Notes under the pieces: generated by a model
Told to the model about the DNA's origin: nothing
What the model saw: only the letters and a program-made list of their open reading frames with translations
The model's database searches: none
Program-made: the position numbers and the translations under genes
NCBI RefSeq assembly: GCF_003347515.1
Contig: NZ_QEII01000290.1
Span: 186,001 to 250,000, forward strand
Source: Rhodoferax ferrireducens
Lineage (GTDB): Bacteria; Pseudomonadota; Gammaproteobacteria; Burkholderiales; Burkholderiaceae_C
Direction of reading: 5' to 3'
DNA length: 64,000 nt
In this document: in pieces, positions 45,922-54,980 of the stretch
Position numbering within the stretch: the stretch's first letter is position 1
Layout of the letters: each line of letters opens with the position of its first letter

Positions 45922-46236
45922 ATGTGTAAATCTGTATTCGTATTCTTCATCCTGCTTGGCGCGGCGCTGGGCATGTTCGTTGCACTTAACGAGAGCATCG
46001 GTCTCAAGATTGTCCTGGGCAGTATTGGTGCCGTGGTGGGTACTGCCGTTGGTGGTTCGCTCGCAGGCATTGGTCGACGGCGTCACCGGCCCATGGTTCA
46101 CTTCGACGACACGAATGGGTTCACGACTGAGCAGGAAAATCAAATCCGCAACTACTGGCTGGACCGCGGACGACTGACGGCATCGCCGGGCCTGCCTCAC
46201 CCCGACGACAACGACCCCCACAGTCACGGGTCGTGA
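45922..46236 (+). CDS. Small membrane protein convergent with traG
   Basis: A 104-residue protein with two hydrophobic helices (about residues 3-20 and 27-48; KSVFVFFILLGAALGMFVAL and a Gly-rich second helix) and a polar C-terminus ending PHPDDNDPHSHGS. AGGAGG five bases before ATG 45922 makes it a convincing gene although no family is recognised. It runs against traG, with the two stops adjacent. As exclusion proteins often lie next to traG in conjugative elements, such a role is possible but untested. Confidence 0.7.
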   Translation: MCKSVFVFFILLGAALGMFVALNESIGLKIVLGSIGAVVGTAVGGSLAGIGRRRHRPMVHFDDTNGFTTEQENQIRNYWLDRGRLTASPGLPHPDDNDPHSHGS

Positions 46237-49014
46237 CTACTTGTCGCGCTTGATCACGTTTTTTACCGCATCTTTGGCGGCGTCCAGCGTCACGTCGGCG
46301 TCGCCAATCACCTGCTTGCCGGTCTGCACGAACAGCGACTTTCTGGATTTGAGCGTGCCATCGGGCGTTTTGACGATCTCGGCCTTCGCATCGAAATTGC
46401 CAATGGCTCCTGTCGTCTGGCCTTGAAGGTGTTCGTGAGCGCGCTGAATTTCCGCCCTGACCGGTGATGGCCTTGCTGTGGGAGTCTTGCTCGTCGTGGT
46501 GCGGGACTTCTGTGCCGCTACCTGTCCGTCGTTGGCCTGACGGGCCGTGTCCAAGCCCGGTGCAAATTTGCCCTCTGCACGTTCCAGCTCGTAGGTCTCA
46601 CGGATACTTCCAAACGAGGTGGGCAGTGCTGTCCCGTCAGAAAACACCCGTGTGGGCCGCAACCCCTGTCGCGCCAATTCAGACCCCATCATCGTGTGCG
46701 CCGCCGCGCTGGTGCCGCCATACTGTTCGGCGTAACGCATGAACATGTCCAGGTTGTGCGGGTCCTGGGCGATGTCGATGGACAAGGTCTCGCCACGCTC
46801 GTGCGCCGCGCTCATGCGCTCGGCCAGTCCCTGGCGCTGGACAAACACCGCGTCAGCACGTTCCGCCTGTGAGGTTGCCGTGGCCAGGCGGGACGACATG
46901 TCGCGTCCCTCCTTGCTGTCTGACGCAATCACGTTCATCACGCTGCTATCCCGCGAGACCCGGTCGCCAAACTGTTTGAAGGCGGCGAGCTGTTCGGTGG
47001 TCATGGTGTTGAGCACCTTCTGCTCATCGCTCAGGATGCCAGATTGGTAGTTTTTCCCGGCGCTGCCCTGGATTTTCGCGCTGAGGGCGGGTGTGGAGAG
47101 ACCCAGTGAGCCACTGGCACCAAAGGCGATGTGGGCAACCTGGGACTGGGACAGCCCGGTCCGCTGCGATACGCTCTGGGCGATCTGATCGAGGTTGTTG
47201 AGGCTTTCGCCCAGTTGTTCAAAACTGCTGGACGCGGTGCCCGTGCTGTTGCGCGTTGAACGCAGCTTGCTGACACCGCGCGTGAAGGCTTCTGTGAGCG
47301 TGGCGGAACGTTGCTGCCCTGCGGAGACCGCTTCGCTGCGCGCCGTTTCCGCCTGGTGGCTGGCCTCGGTCAGGTCCTGTTCTGACACCCGCATCGACAC
47401 CACGCGCGAAGCAAAGCCCTGGTTACGCAGCAGGCTGGCCGCAGTGCGTCCGGTCAGCACGTTGGAAGACAAGGTATTTCCGCTCAAGTCGTTCTGCAAG
47501 CTGCCCATGAAGGCCGAGGTGCGATTCGGTGCCAGTTGCAACTGGTCCATGCCCACATTGCCCAGGCTGACGTTGCCAGCTGCGGCGTTACTGGTCGCGC
47601 CGGACAACGTGCCCTGCAGTCCCGACAGGCCGCCCACCAGGGCCGTGCCCATGTTCTGCATTCCCTTGAGCGCCGCCCAGGCAATGAAAGGCACGCTGAT
47701 CGCCAGGTAACCCACCACCGCTTCCCCCGAAATCGCGCGCGAATAAATGGTTGATGCCGTCTGAAGCGCCAGCGCCTTGGTGCCGGTACCGAGATCGGCG
47801 GCGGCGGCCAGGTCGTAGGCCGCGTAGATCGACGCCATGTAGTTCAGGATGGCATACAGCGGTGGCCAGAGCTGGATCCAGATCAGGATGGCGGCATAGC
47901 CCTTGAATGCCATCATGGTCTCCCTGCCACTGGTAAGCAGGAGCAGCAGCACAAACAGCGGAAACAGGGCGTAGGTCACGGCCTCGACCACATTGCGGAA
48001 TACCGGCAGCGCCTGTTCAGCCACCTTGCCGTAATTGAGCCAGGACGCATTCTGCTGGGCGACCGCTTGGGCCCGTCCTACCGCCAGCACCATGGCGGCC
48101 GGGTCGTTGACTTTCTGACCAACAATCTTGCCCGTGTCCTCGATGGCATTGAGCACCGCGTTTTGCCGGATGATGTCGGCCGCTGTGGATGCGGCATTGG
48201 CAATGCTGTTCTTGAGGTAGGCTTGCTGCACCTGGCCCGCGATGGCAGCGGCGGCCGCAGCGCCCGGCAACGTCGGATTGAGCTGGAAGGCGAGGCGCCC
48301 CTGAATCCGCGTGATCTGGGCTGGCAGGCGACCATTGAGGTTCAGGTAGACATTCGGGCAGGTATCGATGCTGATGCCGCCAGCGCCTGTCAACGTGCTG
48401 AAACGCGCCGGATTGGGGGTTGCCATCAGCAGCCAGACATCGCCGGAACTGGAGAAGGTCGCAGGATCCAACGTGCCGTCGACCAGGTCGTAGGTCGTGC
48501 AGTTGTGGATGAAGTTGATGAGGTCGGTCCGAAAGCCCGGATCGGGGAACACCACATTGCCGGTCTCCCGGATCAGCCGGTTGCCGAACATCAGGCCGTT
48601 CTGCTGGTAGCTCAGTTCTGCCGGAAGTGCTCCCGGCCCCGGGATCACCTGGAAGGCGGTTTCAAACAATCCCGTCAGAGTGTGGCCGATGGTGCTAGTG
48701 AGGCTTCCCAGTACCGCGATGCCGAAGGGCACGTTGTCGACGATCTTGACCGCCGAGCCCCCGGTCTTGTCCACGATGCCTACCGTCACCTTGGGCACGA
48801 TCAACACGGAGAACACCAGCACCACCGAGCCCAGCCACTTCCAGCCCTGCAGCTTCTCTGGCGCGAAGGCGTAGGCGATCAGGGCGGAGACGAAGCCGCA
48901 GAAGGCGACCGCGGCCACGGCAGACAGGTAATCGTTGGAGGCATGGATGGCGGCAGCGGCATTGAACACACCGAACAGGCTGTCCGAATTCTGGTAAGCG
49001 TAGATTTCCCACAT
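46237..49014 (-). CDS. traG: F-type conjugation protein TraG (mating-pair stabilisation)
   Basis: A 925-residue inner-membrane protein. The N-terminal part has about four to five transmembrane helices (near 30-50, 60-80, 340-370, 375-400, 430-455). The TraG-N region includes TYALFPLFVLLLLL and AYAAILIWIQLWPPLYAILNY-like segments. A long periplasmic, Ser/Gln-rich coiled tail follows (about 480-925). F TraG acts in pilus assembly and mating-pair stabilisation, and its tail is the target of entry exclusion. It is last in the tra run, after traH. Confidence 0.92.
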   Translation of the reverse strand: MWEIYAYQNSDSLFGVFNAAAAIHASNDYLSAVAAVAFCGFVSALIAYAFAPEKLQGWKWLGSVVLVFSVLIVPKVTVGIVDKTGGSAVKIVDNVPFGIAVLGSLTSTIGHTLTGLFETAFQVIPGPGALPAELSYQQNGLMFGNRLIRETGNVVFPDPGFRTDLINFIHNCTTYDLVDGTLDPATFSSSGDVWLLMATPNPARFSTLTGAGGISIDTCPNVYLNLNGRLPAQITRIQGRLAFQLNPTLPGAAAAAAIAGQVQQAYLKNSIANAASTAADIIRQNAVLNAIEDTGKIVGQKVNDPAAMVLAVGRAQAVAQQNASWLNYGKVAEQALPVFRNVVEAVTYALFPLFVLLLLLTSGRETMMAFKGYAAILIWIQLWPPLYAILNYMASIYAAYDLAAAADLGTGTKALALQTASTIYSRAISGEAVVGYLAISVPFIAWAALKGMQNMGTALVGGLSGLQGTLSGATSNAAAGNVSLGNVGMDQLQLAPNRTSAFMGSLQNDLSGNTLSSNVLTGRTAASLLRNQGFASRVVSMRVSEQDLTEASHQAETARSEAVSAGQQRSATLTEAFTRGVSKLRSTRNSTGTASSSFEQLGESLNNLDQIAQSVSQRTGLSQSQVAHIAFGASGSLGLSTPALSAKIQGSAGKNYQSGILSDEQKVLNTMTTEQLAAFKQFGDRVSRDSSVMNVIASDSKEGRDMSSRLATATSQAERADAVFVQRQGLAERMSAAHERGETLSIDIAQDPHNLDMFMRYAEQYGGTSAAAHTMMGSELARQGLRPTRVFSDGTALPTSFGSIRETYELERAEGKFAPGLDTARQANDGQVAAQKSRTTTSKTPTARPSPVRAEIQRAHEHLQGQTTGAIGNFDAKAEIVKTPDGTLKSRKSLFVQTGKQVIGDADVTLDAAKDAVKNVIKRDK

Positions 49015-49033
49015 GATGGTTCACCGGGGTCCA

Positions 49034-50485
49034 TTACCGGGAAAGGTAAGCCGCCTGCTGGCCCAGCATGTCGATCACATGTTGCGGCATGCTGGAACGC
49101 AACTGGCGCTCCAACTGCTCCAGATGGCTGGAGACGGCGCGGAAAGATCCCACCTTCTGGTACAGCAGGTTCTTCTCCTGCGACAGCTGCAGCAACATGG
49201 CCTGTGCCCGCTGGCGGATATGGTTGGCTTGCTCACGTTGCGTCTGTTGCAAGGTGTAGTCCTTGTCCAGCGCCGCCATGCCGAGCCGCAGATTGCGTTC
49301 CAGGAAAACATAAGCGTAGTCGGCGGCGATGACATCCCGGTACTGGCCGATCAGACTGTCCGAGAGGCCGGAACCGGGGATCGTGGCGCCGATGGACAGC
49401 ATCTTGTAGACCGGCTCGGTGGTCTGGTTGACGAAGCCAACCTCCGGCGAGTTGTTGGGGATGGCGGTGCGCGTGGCGATCTTGTTGGCAATGGACCGCA
49501 TCATGGTTTCCACCTTCGCCGTGAACGGGGTGTGGGTGTAACCGGTGTTCAGGGTCACTGCATCGCAATTGGTGTAGTCATTGCAGCGCAGCAGGTGCTG
49601 CACGACATCGGTGCCGGTGCCAGCGGCCTGTCCGTAGAGCAACTGGCTGATGGATGTGAGGGTGGGCGCAATCGGTTCCGGGTCTCGGTTGGCGTCTTCC
49701 GGGTAAAAGATCACGGTGCCGACCAGGCTCATGATCAGTTCGCGCTCGGGGTCGTCCAGGTAGGCACCAGTGTACTGCAGGGCCTTCCAGGTCAGGTTGC
49801 CAACGAAGGGGGCCTTGTTGCGGACATTGGCGTCGCCGGAGGACCGGGCTGAGGCCAGGATGCTGGTCCGGTCGGTCGCACAGCGCCGCCGTGCCGCGTC
49901 CCGGTCGCTTTCCAGGCCCATCTCGATCGCCAGATCCGCACAGGTTTCCTGCGAGCTGTAGCCGCTCGCTTCAGCGGCAGTGCTGACGATGGCCTTGGCG
50001 GTTTCACAGGAATTGATGCGGGCATTGTTGATCCAGGTTTCCAGGCCCTTGGCCCACTTGGTCAGCCCGCCCAGCAGGGGCGATACCGCTTCCAGTGCCA
50101 ACTGGAAGGCGATGCCCGGCAGCGCCGCCGTGATGTTTTTGAGCATGTTCTTGAACTCGGTGGCGGAGATGTGGCTGAAGCTGCCGCCAAACACGTCGAT
50201 GCCGCCGCAACCGGCCTTGGCGCTGGGAAACTGGATGGCAGCCAGTTGGTAGACCTTGTTGGGGGAGCGCATCATCAGGTTGCCACCGGTGTAGGTGTTG
50301 AAGGTCTGACTGCGGAAAGCTCCCGGCGCGGTGTAGTTGCCGATGGCCCCGAGGTTGTTGAACATGGTGTTCACCTCGGCGTTGAGGTCGCCGGCCAATA
50401 GCGGATGCGGAACGATTGCTGTCACGGCCGCCAGGGTGAGGGCGATGGCAGAGGCGCTAGTTCTCTGGAACAGGGTACGGGTCAT
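49034..50485 (-). CDS. traH: F-type conjugation protein TraH
   Basis: A 483-residue exported protein with a signal peptide cut after about residue 31 (PHPLLAG). It carries the TraH motifs MFNNLGAIGNYTAPGAFRSQTFNTYTGG-type near the N-terminus and VFGGSFSHISATEF, plus several Cys (CGGIDVFGG, CETAKA, CADLAIEMG). A C-terminal coiled coil is near 395-470. TraH is an outer-membrane-associated component for pilus assembly, working with TraF and TraW. It lies 9 nt after traF and 19 nt before traG. Confidence 0.94.
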   Translation of the reverse strand: MTRTLFQRTSASAIALTLAAVTAIVPHPLLAGDLNAEVNTMFNNLGAIGNYTAPGAFRSQTFNTYTGGNLMMRSPNKVYQLAAIQFPSAKAGCGGIDVFGGSFSHISATEFKNMLKNITAALPGIAFQLALEAVSPLLGGLTKWAKGLETWINNARINSCETAKAIVSTAAEASGYSSQETCADLAIEMGLESDRDAARRRCATDRTSILASARSSGDANVRNKAPFVGNLTWKALQYTGAYLDDPERELIMSLVGTVIFYPEDANRDPEPIAPTLTSISQLLYGQAAGTGTDVVQHLLRCNDYTNCDAVTLNTGYTHTPFTAKVETMMRSIANKIATRTAIPNNSPEVGFVNQTTEPVYKMLSIGATIPGSGLSDSLIGQYRDVIAADYAYVFLERNLRLGMAALDKDYTLQQTQREQANHIRQRAQAMLLQLSQEKNLLYQKVGSFRAVSSHLEQLERQLRSSMPQHVIDMLGQQAAYLSR

Positions 50486-50494
50486 GGAAGACTC

Positions 50495-51373
50495 CTACGG
50501 AAAAACAGACTGACGGCCCATCTGGCGGGAGGCGCTGGGCAGCATGGCCTCGGCCTGGGGTGTGGCGACCAGAGCGATGCGCTCCAGCAACTGCGCTTCG
50601 GACAGCACGCCAAAGCCAATCGGCGTGATTTTTCCGGTGAAGGGCTGGGCCAGGAACACGGCCGGGACCTGAGTCACCTTCAGGGTCGTGGCAATGCCGT
50701 TGTCGGCACGCGCGTCCGGAAAACCCGGCATCGGTCCGCCATCCACCCCAATGGCCACGACTTTGATGCTATGACGCGCCTGGAAGGCCGCCAGTGTCGG
50801 TGCGAACGCGTGGCAGTAGGGGCAGTCGGCGCGGTAGAAAAAGAACAGCACATGATCCCGGCCCAAGTCGGCGATGGAACGGGAACGATCCGCCAGCTGC
50901 TGCTGCTCGAACACCTCCAGCGCCTTCGCCCCGACCGGGCGACCTTGCAGGGTGGGATCAAGCTCCGGCGTCGCCCATGCCACACGCTGGGCCACGTCCG
51001 CAAAATACGACGCCCGTTCAACCACCTGGGATTCGAGTTCCATGTAACGGCGCACATTGGCTTCGGTCGGGTGCATGATGGCGATGTTGCGGGTCTCCTC
51101 CACGGCTTTTTGCAGGCGTTCGAACGCTGCCAGTTCGGGGGCCTTGGGCGACACGGTTGGTACCGTCGGGGTCAGGGTTTTGGGTGACGTCGCGGGCTTG
51201 GCTTCAACGTCTGGTGACGGGTCTTCGTAGAAGTGCCAGCCCCGCCAGGTGTCCGACCAATAGCGCTGCGGGCCGTCCTGGGCGCTGGCGGTCAAGGTAC
51301 CCAGCATGAGCAGGACCGTCAAAGTCATCAGCTTCAGCCGGGCAAGGGCTGGGTCAGTGTGCCGGTACGTCAT
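50495..51373 (-). CDS. traF: F-type conjugation protein TraF (thioredoxin-like, CxxC present)
   Basis: A 292-residue exported protein with a signal peptide to about residue 31 (LGTLTASAQ), a helical middle part, and a thioredoxin-like domain with CPYC at 184-187 (FFFYRADCPYCHAFAP) and the cis-Pro region VTQVPAVFLAQP. From memory F-plasmid TraF lacks an active CxxC, so this version looks redox-competent. It would support disulfide formation in TraH, TraU and TraN. ATG 51373 is 10 nt after the preceding stop. Confidence 0.9.
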   Translation of the reverse strand: MTYRHTDPALARLKLMTLTVLLMLGTLTASAQDGPQRYWSDTWRGWHFYEDPSPDVEAKPATSPKTLTPTVPTVSPKAPELAAFERLQKAVEETRNIAIMHPTEANVRRYMELESQVVERASYFADVAQRVAWATPELDPTLQGRPVGAKALEVFEQQQLADRSRSIADLGRDHVLFFFYRADCPYCHAFAPTLAAFQARHSIKVVAIGVDGGPMPGFPDARADNGIATTLKVTQVPAVFLAQPFTGKITPIGFGVLSEAQLLERIALVATPQAEAMLPSASRQMGRQSVFP

Positions 51374-51383
51374 GACGGTCCCT

Positions 51384-51785
51384 TCATAGCAGCGACTTCG
51401 GCGGCAAGCCGTCGCGGCAGTAGTTGATGCCAAATTCCATGCTCTGCTTACGCGGGTCCTTGGCACCGGGCAGCAGCACGCCGTCCTGCCAGAACAGCAC
51501 CTTGAGGCGGCTGCAGCCCGGCTGCTGGTAGCGGCGTTCGGTGGTGACGTCGATGAAGATCGGTGAGGTGGCGCCAAAACGCTGGGTGATCGCATTGGCG
51601 ACGTCCCCGGTCAGCATGCCGTGCGCTTCGCCGTTGCTGGCCTGGATCGCGGCCAGCAGCACCGGTCGGGCATCGGAGACGGGTGTGCGTGGGGGCATGC
51701 TGGGCGGTTCATCGGCAAACGCGGGTATTGCGAATGCTGGCACGGCGAAGGCGGCCATGGCAAGCAGGAACGTGGAGGACTTCAT
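51384..51785 (-). CDS. Small exported conjugation-operon protein of unknown function
   Basis: A 133-residue protein with a signal peptide (KSSTFLLAMAAFAVPAFAIPAFA, cut near residue 24) and two Cys in the C-terminal half (QQPGCSRLKVLFWQDG and GINYCRDGLPPKSLL). The N-terminal part of the mature domain is helical. GGGGAA sits six bases before ATG 51785, and the start overlaps the traN stop. I cannot name a family; its place between traN and traF suggests a periplasmic transfer protein. Confidence 0.75.
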   Translation of the reverse strand: MKSSTFLLAMAAFAVPAFAIPAFADEPPSMPPRTPVSDARPVLLAAIQASNGEAHGMLTGDVANAITQRFGATSPIFIDVTTERRYQQPGCSRLKVLFWQDGVLLPGAKDPRKQSMEFGINYCRDGLPPKSLL

Positions 51786-54193
51786 TGGCATTTCCCCTGA
51801 CCGTAGTAGCAGTTGCTGGCCCGGCTGGCGTTGCCACTCTGGACGGCATTCACGTTGGGCAGCGTGGGCACGATGGACGCATAGAACTCGCTCAGGTCCA
51901 TGCGTGAAAAATCCATGCTCTGCAACTGGACGATCGAGAAGCCGGAACACTCGGGGCCCTCGGCACTGCCCCAGCCCTTGCCGAACTGCTGGCGTCCCTG
52001 TTCATTGATGATGCGGGCCAGCTTGCTGTTGAAACAGCATTTGCCGGTGGTGTTTTCGATGCACGAGACGCAATGGCCGAAGATGCGGATGCAGGAAGAG
52101 CAGTAGCTGCCGATGCTGTGGCACAACCCCGCGCCTTCCTTCATCGCGAGTTTCACTTCCCCCCCATTACAGGACATCATTGACATCACGATGTAGATCA
52201 CAACGGCGATGGCCAGCGACCAGGGATCGAAGGCGATCACCATGCTTTCGCCCGAATACATCACGGCGGAACCTGCGGGCAGGGCGGTGCCGTTGACGGC
52301 GACCGTGACGCCATAGCTGGTGAAGGAGCCGCTGAAACCCCCGCTGGTGAGCAGTGCTGAGAGGCCCTGATAGAGAAACTCTCGGTTCTCGGAATTCATC
52401 AGGACGTCGTATACCAATCGGGAGCCGGTGCCGAACAGGCTCTGGTTGCTCATGCCCGCGCCCGCTGAATCCGAAGCGCAGCAGTTCTTGAACAAGCGGT
52501 CCCGGCAGCTGTTGGCCTCGCCCTTGAACACTTGCATATTGTCGGTGTCCAGATACACGCCCGCTTCCCGCGCGGCTTCCATGAAGGACATGGAGCGGGC
52601 GAAGTCGCTGTCGTGCGTGTAGCTGGTGTTGAAGCAGCTCCCCGCGAGGCAGAACACGTTGGCCGGGCAGTTGCTTGCCGTCACGTTGGTGCCCGGTGCC
52701 ACCGGGCAGGTGTAGCTATTCTCGGTGATCTCGCAGACCCCGGTGGACGCATTCATCTGACGGCAAGCCGTTCCAGCGAGGGTACATCCTGCCGCAATCA
52801 GTGGGCCGCACTCGCTCGATCCGGCGCTCTGCGGACAGGACAGCTGCGTTTCATAGCGCCAGCAGGCGCGTGTCACCGCAATGCCATCTACGCTTTTGGT
52901 GACCGGTCCGTCGACACAGCGCGCCGCACCGGCCACCGTGCAGCGGGACCCGGTGCCGCTTCCCTGGTTCAGGCTTGGGCATTGGTCATCCCACTGATCT
53001 GTTTCAGTCACAGAAGTCCGCGGCCGGTCGTAACTCAGGATCATCTGGGGAATGGCTCCGTAGGCGGGATTGACACGCCAGCCCACGACCGGACGCTGCG
53101 ACTGGGCACGCCAGTAGACGCCCGCGAGGGTGCCCGTCACGTCATAGCCGTAGTCGGGTGAGTAGCTTGCCGATGGCGCATAGCAGGTGAGCTCGTCGAG
53201 ATAGCTCACTGTGTAGCTCTCTCCGCTGCTGGTCCAGTTCTGGATATTGTTGCCGCTTTGCGTGCCGGTCGGACAGGCAGCGTAGACCTCCAGGAAGGGG
53301 CGTACTTGCGCGCAACTGTAGTCACCCCCGTCACCGCCACTGCCGGTGCAGATCGTCCGGTAGTCGTTGGCCACCATGGCCGTCAGGTGGCAGGCGTCAC
53401 CGAGGCACTGGTTGTCGACGATCCAGACGCCATTCGGGCCGTCCGCCCAGCCGAAAAAGGTGTTCGGTAGTGCCGCCACTCGGCGCGGAAACACCAGGGG
53501 TGTTGTCATGTCGACGTCGAAGAAGGCCTGAGGGACACCGTTGCTGGTGCTGCGGAAATGCTGCTGGGCAATGGATCGGTCCGGCATGCACTGCACGTCC
53601 AGCCCGGTGCTGCCCGATCCGGCATGTGCGAACCAGTCGCCCGGTGTGCAGCTTTCGGTTCGTGCCACGGACACACTCAAGGTGCGTGCACACGACTGCT
53701 GGGCGCTGCCGCTGTACTGGCGGCAGACGCGGGTTTCCGCGGCGGGGGTGGCGACGCTGCTGACCTGGCAGCCGCTGTAGTAATTCGCGATGTCCTCCAG
53801 CGTGGTGGCCGGGTTGCCCGCGATGCGGCGTGCCGCCAGCACCGCCGGGTCATTGGGGGAGACACCATTGCGCGGCGTATTGGCCGAGGACAGCGCGCCG
53901 TGCTGAGCCTGACACACCGGGTCGTTGGGCGTCAAGGCGCAGGCGGCGAGCCGGGCGTTGGCTTGGGCCGCCAGGTTGGGCTGACCGTAATAGGTCGATT
54001 CAGGTGGCGCCGTCGTGTAGCCGGGCACGACCTCGGTGGCGCGGGGCGTGCTGATCTGGCTGCGCGTTGCCGCATTGGCAGCCTGGCCTGCAGCAGTTCC
54101 TTCATCATGCGCTTGGGCCAGTGCGGCGGTTTGCGTTGTGACGAAGCACAACAGGGTGAACCAGGTGACAACAATACGGATGGAGCGGCGCAT
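51782..54193 (-). CDS. traN: F-type conjugation protein TraN (mating-pair stabilisation adhesin)
   Basis: An 803-residue, very Cys-rich outer-membrane protein. The signal peptide ends near residue 27 (TAALAQA). After a low-complexity region come the Cys-rich parts and the conserved TraN C-terminal block (CCASDSAGAGMSNQ ..., CHSIGSYCSSC, CIENTTGKCCFNSKLARIINEQGRQQFGKGWG). TraN recognises the recipient surface and stabilises mating pairs. Its start is 1 nt after the trbC stop. The many Cys explain the need for DsbC and TraF. Confidence 0.94.
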   Translation of the reverse strand: MRRSIRIVVTWFTLLCFVTTQTAALAQAHDEGTAAGQAANAATRSQISTPRATEVVPGYTTAPPESTYYGQPNLAAQANARLAACALTPNDPVCQAQHGALSSANTPRNGVSPNDPAVLAARRIAGNPATTLEDIANYYSGCQVSSVATPAAETRVCRQYSGSAQQSCARTLSVSVARTESCTPGDWFAHAGSGSTGLDVQCMPDRSIAQQHFRSTSNGVPQAFFDVDMTTPLVFPRRVAALPNTFFGWADGPNGVWIVDNQCLGDACHLTAMVANDYRTICTGSGGDGGDYSCAQVRPFLEVYAACPTGTQSGNNIQNWTSSGESYTVSYLDELTCYAPSASYSPDYGYDVTGTLAGVYWRAQSQRPVVGWRVNPAYGAIPQMILSYDRPRTSVTETDQWDDQCPSLNQGSGTGSRCTVAGAARCVDGPVTKSVDGIAVTRACWRYETQLSCPQSAGSSECGPLIAAGCTLAGTACRQMNASTGVCEITENSYTCPVAPGTNVTASNCPANVFCLAGSCFNTSYTHDSDFARSMSFMEAAREAGVYLDTDNMQVFKGEANSCRDRLFKNCCASDSAGAGMSNQSLFGTGSRLVYDVLMNSENREFLYQGLSALLTSGGFSGSFTSYGVTVAVNGTALPAGSAVMYSGESMVIAFDPWSLAIAVVIYIVMSMMSCNGGEVKLAMKEGAGLCHSIGSYCSSCIRIFGHCVSCIENTTGKCCFNSKLARIINEQGRQQFGKGWGSAEGPECSGFSIVQLQSMDFSRMDLSEFYASIVPTLPNVNAVQSGNASRASNCYYGQGKCQ

Positions 54194-54194
54194 G

Positions 54195-54980
54195 TCAGTT
54201 CCCCTGTCCCTTGATGCGTCGCAGGAATCCATCCACCACCTTGGCGAACTGCGGTGCCCTGCGTTGCATGTGTTCGAGCGCATAGTCAAGGCTGACATCA
54301 CCGGTCGTTCGCAGGAAGCCTTCCGGCGGCGCGCAGGTGCCGCTGGCACAGGAGACCGGGCGCGTGCCGTCACGCACCAGCACGAAACTTGGCACCCGCT
54401 CGATGGTGAACCGGTCAAAGGCCTGCGGATCGATCTGGATGGCCACCTGGTTCTGGCCGATCAGGCCTTGTACCTGGGCCACGGTTGCGCGCAAGGAGCC
54501 GCCGGTAAAACCCCGGATGAATATGGAGGCTTGGGCACGCGCCGCTTGGTCGACCAAGCGCTGGAGTGTGGCCTGCGGCATGGACAGGCTGATGAACACG
54601 AACAGGCCCGGTCCGGTCGCGAACCCTTGTGCCTGCGCCATCGCATCCGACTGTGCGCTGTAGCCTTTCGCCAGAGCCTCCAGGTCGATGGGCGCATTGG
54701 TTTTGGGTTGGGGCAGGGCGTCGATGTTCGGCTGCGCTGGCACGGGTGCCGCGTTCAGTTCGGCCTCGCTCGGTGCACGGTATTTCTGCCGCGCTCGCGC
54801 CATGTCCTGGTCCGTGATGTTGGGCTGCTCGCGGCGGACGCGCTCGAGGTCTGCCTCCGTGATGACGGGCGCCGGTTGGGCCCAGGCGGTGCCGATGCTG
54901 ACGGCGCTGCTCAGAAGCAGGGCAGTGAGGGCCAGGGAAAGGCGATTGAGAGGGCGGATGAAAAGATCAGAAGCCGACAC
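54195..54980 (-). CDS. trbC: F-type conjugation protein TrbC
   Basis: A 261-residue periplasmic protein. The GTG at 54980 (SASDLFIRPLNRLSLALTALLL) gives a signal peptide cut near residue 34 (GTAWAQ). The conserved domain reads LFVFISLSMPQATLQRLVDQAARAQASIFIRGF and IDPQAFDRFTIERVPSFVL, typical of type-F TrbC and related to a thioredoxin-like fold. The start overlaps the traU end by 14 nt; no better start was seen. It works with TraW in pilus assembly. Confidence 0.92.
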   Translation of the reverse strand: MSASDLFIRPLNRLSLALTALLLSSAVSIGTAWAQPAPVITEADLERVRREQPNITDQDMARARQKYRAPSEAELNAAPVPAQPNIDALPQPKTNAPIDLEALAKGYSAQSDAMAQAQGFATGPGLFVFISLSMPQATLQRLVDQAARAQASIFIRGFTGGSLRATVAQVQGLIGQNQVAIQIDPQAFDRFTIERVPSFVLVRDGTRPVSCASGTCAPPEGFLRTTGDVSLDYALEHMQRRAPQFAKVVDGFLRRIKGQGN

